From assembly GCA_028293775.1 (NCBI GenBank), contig JAQGOD010000473.1, forward strand, positions 1 through 7,307: DNA of 7,307 bases, given 5' to 3'. This DNA comes from Gammaproteobacteria bacterium. GTDB taxonomy: Bacteria > Pseudomonadota > Gammaproteobacteria > Steroidobacterales > Steroidobacteraceae. The stretch's first letter is position 1; the number at the start of each line of letters is the position of its first letter. The notes beneath the pieces are model-generated. The model was given only the letters and a program-made list of their open reading frames with translations. It made no database searches and was not told the origin of the DNA. Both the position numbers and the translations under genes were made by a program. Shown in pieces: positions 1-5,025 of the stretch.

Positions 1-393
1 CCTACGCTCGGGCTCGATATTCTGGCGCGCCGCTCCTTTTATGACGCACTGGTCAATGACTACATGGACGAATCGCGCACCATCCTCATCACCACTCATC
101 AGGTAGAAGAGGTCGAGAATCTGCTCACCGATATCATCTTCATCGATCGGGGGCGCATCGTGGTGGACACCTCGCTCGAGGATGTCGCGAAGCGCTTCGC
201 CGCCGTGGCGGTAACGGCGGATCGCTTGGAGGCTGCACGGATGGAAAAGCCCTTTTATGAGCGTCACATCCTCGGCAAAGTGGTGCTGTATTACGAAAAC
301 GCCGACGCGCAGAAACTGGAAGCATTCGGCGAGCTGCATACCCCAAGCGTCGCCGATTTATTCGTGGCCAAGCTTTCCGGAGTTGCAGCATGA
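1..393 (+). CDS. ABC-2 type exporter, ATP-binding subunit (5' truncated)
   Basis: Only the last 130 residues are in the window; the frame is open from base 1. The fragment begins at the D-loop (PTLGLD), which directly follows Walker B in ABC ATPases. The switch histidine (H-loop) is seen in ITTHQVEEVE, at fragment residue 33, followed by the usual IDRGRIV strand. Walker A, Q-loop and signature motif lie upstream of the window. The last 70 or so residues form the short variable tail typical of ABC-2 exporter ATPases. It would hydrolyse ATP on the cytoplasmic face to drive the permease encoded next, whose ATG overlaps this stop codon (ATGA). The substrate cannot be told from sequence. The family call is firm; the specific subfamily is not. 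Confidence 0.93.
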   Translation, partial: PTLGLDILARRSFYDALVNDYMDESRTILITTHQVEEVENLLTDIIFIDRGRIVVDTSLEDVAKRFAAVAVTADRLEAARMEKPFYERHILGKVVLYYENADAQKLEAFGELHTPSVADLFVAKLSGVAA

Positions 394-1250
394 ATACCAA
401 CACGTGGCTCATTCGCCGAGAGTTTTGGGAAAATCGCGCCATATGGATGATTCCCGCCGGCTTCGGCGGACTGCTGATCCTGGCTGCCCTTTTCGGCCAG
501 GTGAACATCCCGGTCTTGAACTCGCACGTGGAAACACATGATTTCGGCGGCATCTTTCTGTTCGCCATCGGCACCGCGTTTTATCTCGTAATGTCCTTGT
601 ATGCGGGCTGGTACTTGATCGATTGCCTCTATACGGATCGCAAGGACCGCAGCATCTTGTTTTGGAAGTCCCTGCCGATCTCCGATGCCAGCACGGTATT
701 GACCAAGTTGCTGGTGGGCCTTGTCATCATCCCGCTGGTGTATTTCGTCGCCGCCGACGTGACCGCGTTGATTGCCGCCTTCATCGTTTCGATTCGCGCC
801 AGGGCCTCGATCGGCAGCGCGCTGTGGCAGCCCGACGTGTGGGGGCAAATCCAAGTGTTGTGGGTGTATGTCATTGTCACTACCGCGGTGTGGTACCTCC
901 CGGTCGCAGGCTGGCTGATGTTGGTTTCGGCGTGGGCCAAGCGCGCGGTGATTTTGTGGACCATCCTGCCGCCCCTGGCGTTATATCTCGTCGAACGCGT
1001 ATTCTTCAGCACCCACTATGTGGCCAAGGTATTGAACAGCCGGCTGATGGGTTTGCCGGCGGCGGCATTTAGAGCCGGTTGGAAGGATGGCAGCGACGTT
1101 GAGATCAACGGCCACGTTCCGGGCAGCATATGGCGTTTCATCAATGCAAGCGGCTTTATTACCAATGCGCAAACATGGATAGGCGTTGCCGCCGGCGTAG
1201 TCCTGATCGCCGCTGCCATCCAGCTGCGCATGCGCCGCTCGGAGATTTAA
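390..1250 (+). CDS. ABC-2 type exporter, membrane permease subunit
   Basis: A 286-residue integral membrane protein. Hydrophobic segments lie at about residues 17-36, 55-79, 107-134, 154-181, 185-202 and 262-280, fitting the six-helix plan of ABC-2 permeases. The N-terminus has a short charged segment (LIRREFWENR) before the first helix, as is usual in this family. A conserved-looking cytoplasmic motif, DRKDRSILFWKSLPIS, follows helix 2 (residues 83-98) and probably contacts the ATPase. The start is supported by GGAG at 379-382, seven bases before the ATG, and by the four-base overlap with the ATPase stop, which implies translational coupling. With the upstream ATPase it forms a minimal exporter. 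Substrate unknown. Confidence 0.9.
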   Translation: MNTNTWLIRREFWENRAIWMIPAGFGGLLILAALFGQVNIPVLNSHVETHDFGGIFLFAIGTAFYLVMSLYAGWYLIDCLYTDRKDRSILFWKSLPISDASTVLTKLLVGLVIIPLVYFVAADVTALIAAFIVSIRARASIGSALWQPDVWGQIQVLWVYVIVTTAVWYLPVAGWLMLVSAWAKRAVILWTILPPLALYLVERVFFSTHYVAKVLNSRLMGLPAAAFRAGWKDGSDVEINGHVPGSIWRFINASGFITNAQTWIGVAAGVVLIAAAIQLRMRRSEI

Positions 1251-1251
1251 T

Positions 1252-2253
1252 TTGAATGGCGGCGCCGGACGCCGCGGACGGCGTCTTGCGCAGCCGCTTC
1301 TCATCGCCTCAGCAGCGTGGCTTGCGTCCTTGCCAGGCCTGTCGCGGGCGGATGAATTCTTCGCGGTGCGCAACGAAAACCCCTTGGTGCGCGGCTTCTA
1401 TTTACCGCTGCCGAGCGACAGCCGTTTGACCGACGACTTCAGCATGTCGGCGACTTTCTCGATCGTCAATACCCTGAATGTAGAGGACCGGGCACACGAA
1501 AGTTTGCTGGTGGACGGCGAAAGCGATGTGCTGGGCTTAAGCTTCGATCATTCCCTCGATCGGGCTTGGCGATATCGCTTCACGGTCCCCATCATTCATG
1601 ACAGCGGCGGTTTCCTCGATTCGGCCATCGCTCGCTGGCATCGATGGTTCGGCTTGAATCCCGGCAACAGGCCCTTCTATCCCCGCAATGAAATCATCTA
1701 CGCTTACTCAGGGATAAGCCGCGTAAATATCACGCATCCGCAAACCGGCATCGGCGATGTTTCGGGTGACGTGGGGTGGTATCCCATCGACGATTCGCAG
1801 CGGACGCTGTCATTCTGGGGTGGACTCGAAGCGCCCACCGGATCGGCCTCGAAGCTGACGGGCGACGGCGCTTGGGACGGCGCTGCCTGGGCACACGGAG
1901 CAGTGCGCTGGCTCCGCTGGCAGCTGGCGGCGGAAGTGGGTGTGGCGCAGCCCTTCGGCGATGAGATATTTGCCGGCGCTGCGCACAAGACTTCCGTCTT
2001 CGGGCGATTTGCCGGCACCGGCGCCCTAAGCTCGGCGTGGTCGTTGCGAGCGCAACTCGAGGGACAGACGCGGCGAGTCGAGAACAGCGATCTACGGTTA
2101 CTAGGACCAAGCCTGCAACTGACCGTCGGCGCAGTGCATCGCTTGAGCGGCCGCTGGCGCATCGAATTCGGTTTGGCGGAAGATGCCGCCGTCAACACCG
2201 CGCCCGACATTACGTTCTTTCTTGGGCTTCGCCGCCAAAGCAGTGCAAAATAG
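1252..2253 (+). CDS. DUF3187 family secreted, probably outer-membrane, protein
   Basis: A 333-residue protein with a clear Sec signal peptide: arginine-rich start (RRGRR, residues 7-11), hydrophobic core to about residue 30, and a likely signal peptidase I site after SRA (33/34). The mature part begins FFAVRNENPLV and contains alternating polar/hydrophobic stretches and aromatic-rich turns (HRWFGLNPGNRPFYPRNE, about residues 126-143), ending near FFLGLRR. This resembles the DUF3187 family, thought to form outer-membrane beta-barrels; function unknown. The start is TTG: GGAG at 1241-1244 sits seven bases upstream, the stop of the permease is one base away, and no in-frame ATG precedes the signal peptide. 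The tight spacing puts it in the exporter operon, but a shared role is only inference. The family name is recalled from pattern, not searched. Confidence 0.8.
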   Translation: MNGGAGRRGRRLAQPLLIASAAWLASLPGLSRADEFFAVRNENPLVRGFYLPLPSDSRLTDDFSMSATFSIVNTLNVEDRAHESLLVDGESDVLGLSFDHSLDRAWRYRFTVPIIHDSGGFLDSAIARWHRWFGLNPGNRPFYPRNEIIYAYSGISRVNITHPQTGIGDVSGDVGWYPIDDSQRTLSFWGGLEAPTGSASKLTGDGAWDGAAWAHGAVRWLRWQLAAEVGVAQPFGDEIFAGAAHKTSVFGRFAGTGALSSAWSLRAQLEGQTRRVENSDLRLLGPSLQLTVGAVHRLSGRWRIEFGLAEDAAVNTAPDITFFLGLRRQSSAK

Positions 2254-2282
2254 CCTAAAGTATTTGTCTCGAAGGGGTGCCC

Positions 2283-2765
2283 ATGTACAAAACCAAGATC
2301 GATCTGTCGGAGAAGGTTCGACGCAATATCGCCGTGATATTGAACGACACCTTGGCTTACGCCATCGATCTGCAGAGCCAGATCAAGCAGGCACATTGGA
2401 ATGTGAAGGGCCCTAATTTCATCGCCCTGCACGAGCTCTTTGACAAGATCTCCGACGCCGTGTTGGAACAGATAGACGAAATCGCCGAGCGCATCACCAG
2501 CTTGGGCGGTACCGCGGAAGGCACCGTCGCGGTAGCCGCCAAGCGCAGCAAGCTCAAGAACTACCCTTTGAGCATTACCGCGGGCAAAGATCATTTATTC
2601 TACCTGTCGACGCAGCTGTCGGTGTACGGCAAGGTCATGCGTGCCGCCATCACGGATACCGATGAGCTGGGCGATGCGGATACGGCGGATCTTTTCACGG
2701 GTATTTCGCGAGACGTCGACAAATATCTGTGGTTTCTCGAGGCGCATTTACAAGAAAAGGCCTGA
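2283..2765 (+). CDS. dps: Dps, DNA-protecting mini-ferritin
   Basis: A 160-residue four-helix ferritin-like protein. Dps proteins assemble as dodecamers that oxidise Fe(II), preferably with hydrogen peroxide, store ferric iron and shield DNA. The inter-subunit ferroxidase ligands are all present with the same spacing as in E. coli Dps: H38 (AHWN), H50 and D54 (LHELFD), D65 and E69 (IDEIAER). AHWNVKGPNFIALHE is the classic family signature, and DKYLWFLEAHLQ is the usual C-terminal helix. The short N-terminus has few lysines, so DNA binding through a tail as in E. coli is uncertain. I chose ATG 2283 over the in-frame GTG 2277 because GAAGGGG at 2271-2277 is a good ribosome binding site for the ATG but overlaps the GTG. 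It lies 29 bases after the DUF3187 gene; no strong promoter was seen in the gap. Confidence 0.95.
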   Translation: MYKTKIDLSEKVRRNIAVILNDTLAYAIDLQSQIKQAHWNVKGPNFIALHELFDKISDAVLEQIDEIAERITSLGGTAEGTVAVAAKRSKLKNYPLSITAGKDHLFYLSTQLSVYGKVMRAAITDTDELGDADTADLFTGISRDVDKYLWFLEAHLQEKA

Positions 2766-2767
2766 AC

Positions 2768-3400
2768 ATGATCAATACAGGGGGCGGGGCCGGCGGGGGC
2801 GAAACTCTCGGATTGGGCGCCGCGCTCGCGACGCTGGAGAGCTTGCTGACGACCGGCGAGACACTGGAAGCCTGGGCCGCGCAGCGGCGTATATATGCAC
2901 TCACGCATCGGCGCACCTTGATCGCGGCCACCAGCGGCCGTTTCATTTCGCTCAACCGGCGCCTGGTCGGCGGCTATGATTCGGCGGACATTCGCTGGCA
3001 GGATCTCAAGGAAACCCGCATCAGCGCCGGAATCATCGCCGCGGACCTGACGGTGGTCGCGCAAAGCAGTTCGGACCTCAACATCGGCGCGGAAGTGAAC
3101 CGCGTCTGGACCTTCACGGGCCTGCACAAGGAACAGGCGCAGGCCATGTATCGGATCTGTCAGCAACACGATCAGGTGTGGCGGGAGAAGCGCCGCGTGC
3201 GCGAACTGGAGGAACTGCGCGCAAAATCCGGCGGCGTGCAGATCAACGGCAATCAGCCCGCGTACGCCGGCACGGATAGCGCCTCGGGCGAATCGGAACC
3301 GACGCGCCGTTTGCGCCAGGCGCGCGAAATGCTCGATGCCAAGCTCATCAGCGATTCGGAGTTCGAATCGATCAAGGCAAAGATCGTCTCGGGCCTGTAA
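2768..3400 (+). CDS. Bacterial PH-domain protein with C-terminal SHOCT domain
   Basis: A 210-residue soluble protein with no signal peptide or membrane helix. After a glycine-rich start (residues 5-11), residues of about 25-135 look like a bacterial pleckstrin-homology domain (bPH/YokE type): a LLTTGE opening, strands with HRRTLIAATSGRFISLNRR, then a W-x-DL turn and a closing helix (KEQAQAMYRICQQ). A charged helix follows (about 138-152), then a polar linker. The last 30 residues (RRLRQAREMLDAKLISDSEFESIKAKIV) match the short SHOCT domain, an oligomerisation or localisation module. The start ATG lies two bases after the dps stop, with AAAGG at 2756-2760; an in-frame GTG at 2729 inside dps is less likely. 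Function unknown; the adjacency implies co-expression with Dps. Confidence 0.78.
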   Translation: MINTGGGAGGGETLGLGAALATLESLLTTGETLEAWAAQRRIYALTHRRTLIAATSGRFISLNRRLVGGYDSADIRWQDLKETRISAGIIAADLTVVAQSSSDLNIGAEVNRVWTFTGLHKEQAQAMYRICQQHDQVWREKRRVRELEELRAKSGGVQINGNQPAYAGTDSASGESEPTRRLRQAREMLDAKLISDSEFESIKAKIVSGL

Positions 3401-3413
3401 CCTCGCCGAAAGG

Positions 3414-4760
3414 TCAGCCTAAAAGATACGCAAAGTAACTGTTGCGCAGCCTGTTCAGAGGGTCCGTGCGTTGGCGCAGCGCGCGAAACAGCTTGGCGCG
3501 CTCGCCGAAGGATTTCGCCACGTGTTCAGGCTGCAAGGCGCGCGTTTGATTGAAGGTGGGCGTACCGCCGTACGAGGACGCGAAATCATTGAAGTCAATG
3601 AGGAAGTCATCCCATCCCTGTTCTCCGCTCGATGAGGGCTCCAGGGTGAACATCGGTCCCGAATAGCTTGCACTGAACAACGAACCGCGATCCTGATGCA
3701 GCCGGCTTGCGCCGCTCACGACATTGCCGCGGTATCGATGCTGCTTGTAGTAGGACTTGCAGAAGTCGAAATAGCCGCTGACCACTTTGGGGTAATCGGC
3801 CTGCGGGAAGGCCCACATGCTGTAGGTATGACGCGCCTTCCACGCTTCCTTCGGCATGTCGCGCATCCATTCGTGCGAATACATCATCACGCCTTTAGTG
3901 CCGCCGCTCAGGGCACGGTGCATGCCCGAGAGCACGGCATTGCGCAGGCCGGGCGCGGCCAGAACGCTGCCCACCGTGGAGCCGAACGCCGGCAGCACAT
4001 TGCGCATCACCGATTTCTTGATTTGCCAGATTCCCGAGCGGTTGATCTCCGCTGACTCATCGAGCAATCGGCGCTCGATGGTAATGCGGTCATGAAAGGG
4101 CGAGACATGCAGGCGCAGCGCGCCCGGAGCGCTGATCAGTTTCGGATAGCGGGCGGCGAATTCCTTCAGGGTCATCACTTGGTAATCGATCTTGACGGGC
4201 GTCAATGGCCGAACCCGAACCACGACCTCATGCACCACGCCGAGTAAGCCGAAGCTCGAGCGCAGCACGCGCATCAAATCGCGCTCCTTATCCGTCACCG
4301 TCATCTGTTTGCCTTGCGGCGTGATCAATTTCACTTCGCAAATGCAGGAGGACAGTTGCGCCAGGCCATCTTGGTAGGAGGCCTGCGGCAAGGTGCTCAC
4401 TGCCATGGCGCCCAAGGAGATTTGACCCATTTCGGGCGTCAACGGCAGCTCCTGGCCGCGTTCCGCCAGTGCCTTCACCAGGGCGTGCACCCGTACACCG
4501 GCCTGGGCCCGTACGGTGGTTTCCCCAAATTCCAGGATCCTGTCCAAGGCTGAGGTATCGACGGTGGTCCCGCCGTCCCCGCCTACGCAGCGGGTCTGCG
4601 AATAGTCCGCACCGACCATGCGAATAGGCGTGGGATAACTCTTGGTCTTCTCCAGAAGACTGGGTAAGTCTTCGAAGCGTTTTAACCGCAGTACCAGCCG
4701 CGGCCGCCGATAAATGCCGGATGAATCCGCGCCTTTCGGATCGATGACTCTATTAACCAT
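3414..4760 (-). CDS. FAD-linked oxidase/dehydrogenase, VAO (PCMH) fold, under c-di-GMP riboswitch
   Basis: A 448-residue protein with an N-terminal FAD_binding_4 domain (about residues 20-185). The flavin-binding landmarks are IRMVGADYSQTRC (46-58), GGTTVDTSALDRIL (63-76), the VRAQAGVRVHALVKAL helix (83-98), the ISLGAMAVS turn (114-122) and SSFGLLGVVHEV (168-179). The C-terminal part resembles the substrate domain of aldonolactone/sugar-alcohol oxidases but is too divergent to name a substrate. At the position where covalently flavinylated relatives have His in a G-x-G-H-S motif, this protein has Tyr53, so FAD is probably not His-linked. No signal peptide or membrane helix is evident. The ATG at 4760 is chosen because a purine-rich GGGGGGAAG site lies just upstream. 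The frame stays open to a GTG at 4925, but that lies inside the riboswitch. The gene faces the PH-SHOCT gene tail to tail, 13 bases apart. Confidence 0.85.
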   Translation of the reverse strand: MVNRVIDPKGADSSGIYRRPRLVLRLKRFEDLPSLLEKTKSYPTPIRMVGADYSQTRCVGGDGGTTVDTSALDRILEFGETTVRAQAGVRVHALVKALAERGQELPLTPEMGQISLGAMAVSTLPQASYQDGLAQLSSCICEVKLITPQGKQMTVTDKERDLMRVLRSSFGLLGVVHEVVVRVRPLTPVKIDYQVMTLKEFAARYPKLISAPGALRLHVSPFHDRITIERRLLDESAEINRSGIWQIKKSVMRNVLPAFGSTVGSVLAAPGLRNAVLSGMHRALSGGTKGVMMYSHEWMRDMPKEAWKARHTYSMWAFPQADYPKVVSGYFDFCKSYYKQHRYRGNVVSGASRLHQDRGSLFSASYSGPMFTLEPSSSGEQGWDDFLIDFNDFASSYGGTPTFNQTRALQPEHVAKSFGERAKLFRALRQRTDPLNRLRNSYFAYLLG

Positions 4761-4814
4761 GTGCTTCCCCCCGGAAGACTGCCCAAGCTTAAGAACGCTT
4801 GCTGTCGGGGGCAC
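4761..4814 (-). promoter_or_regulatory. Riboswitch expression platform: Shine-Dalgarno-sequestering hairpin
   Basis: In the minus-strand RNA, GUGCCCCCG (4814-4806) can pair with CGGGGGGAAGCAC (4773-4761): six bp of CCCCCG/CGGGGG plus GUG/CAC, with a GAAG bulge. An inner five-bp stem, CAAGC/GCUUG, caps it (+ strand 4783-4787 with 4796-4800). The 3' arm contains the purine-rich ribosome binding site of the FAD oxidase, and the ATG (4760-4758) follows the last paired base directly. This looks like a translational rather than a termination platform, since no U-tract follows. The pairing is seen by eye; its stability was not computed. Confidence 0.7.
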
Positions 4815-4852
4815 AAAACCTGGCGGTTCTGCATGCGCGTTAGCGCTTCCAA

Positions 4853-4958
4853 GATTCACTGGCGACCCCGCTATCGTCAGGCTTCCTCGTGGGAGCCCCT
4901 TAGACCGGTGGTTTTGCGTCCCCACCTTTCGGCGGGTTTGCCCTTAAACAGCTGACTC
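4853..4958 (-). promoter_or_regulatory. Cyclic-di-GMP class I (GEMM-I) riboswitch aptamer
   Basis: Reading the minus strand, the conserved GEMM-I blocks occur in order. AGGGCAAACC (around 4944-4935) precedes a six-bp P2 stem closed by a GAAA tetraloop (4936-4921). GACGCAAA follows (4920-4913), containing the A that stacks between the ligand bases. GGUCUAAGG (4906-4898) is the tetraloop-receptor side, a P3 tip pairs GGGCU with AGCCU (4898-4894, 4883-4879), and GAUAGCGGGGUCGCC (4875-4861) closes the core. P1 forms between GAGUCAGCUG (4958-4949) and CAGUGAAUC (4861-4853), with one mismatch and one bulge. The middle G of the GGG triplet, the Vc2 G20 equivalent that is A in cGAMP-type variants, is kept, so c-di-GMP is the likely ligand. 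It lies just upstream of the FAD oxidase, with the expression platform in between. Confidence 0.92.
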
Positions 4959-4959
4959 T

Positions 4960-4989
4960 ACTATGCGATCCTCACGGGAGTTTTGTAAA
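4960..4989 (-). promoter_or_regulatory. Candidate sigma-70 promoter for the riboswitch/oxidase transcript
   Basis: On the minus strand TTTACA (4989-4984, five of six to the -35 consensus) is followed after 18 bases by CATAGT (4965-4960, four of six to -10). Transcription would begin around 4953, which would cut off the outer pairs of riboswitch P1 but leave the core. A second possible -10, TATGAT (5013-5008, five of six), lies farther upstream without a good -35 and would give a full-length P1. Which one is used cannot be settled from sequence. Confidence 0.4.
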
Positions 4990-5025
4990 GGGCTTTTTTA
5001 GAGATGCATCATACATAACAGCGGT

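Noticed and set aside
2222..2261. Possible dps promoter (TTGGGC with CAAAAT, or TAAAGT) at the end of the DUF3187 gene.
   Set aside because: Matches to the -35 and -10 consensus are poor (three and four of six) and none stands out; read-through from upstream is as likely.
1704..2594. 296-codon minus-strand frame across the DUF3187 and dps genes.
   Set aside because: Opposite to two convincing genes, with no domain-like sequence; an antisense shadow.
3400..3414. ACCT/AGGT inverted repeat between the convergent PH-SHOCT and oxidase genes, a possible bidirectional terminator.
   Set aside because: Four-bp stem with a seven-base loop and no U-tract on either strand; not supportable as a terminator.
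4814..4830. AACC-GCCA-GGUU hairpin followed by UU on the minus strand, a possible terminator expression platform.
   Set aside because: Only four bp and a very short U run; too weak for an intrinsic terminator. The Shine-Dalgarno-sequestering hairpin explains the region better.
4981..5000. T-rich stretch GGCTTTTTTA on the plus strand resembling a terminator tail.
   Set aside because: No stable GC hairpin precedes it and no plus-strand gene ends nearby; on the minus strand it is an A-run.
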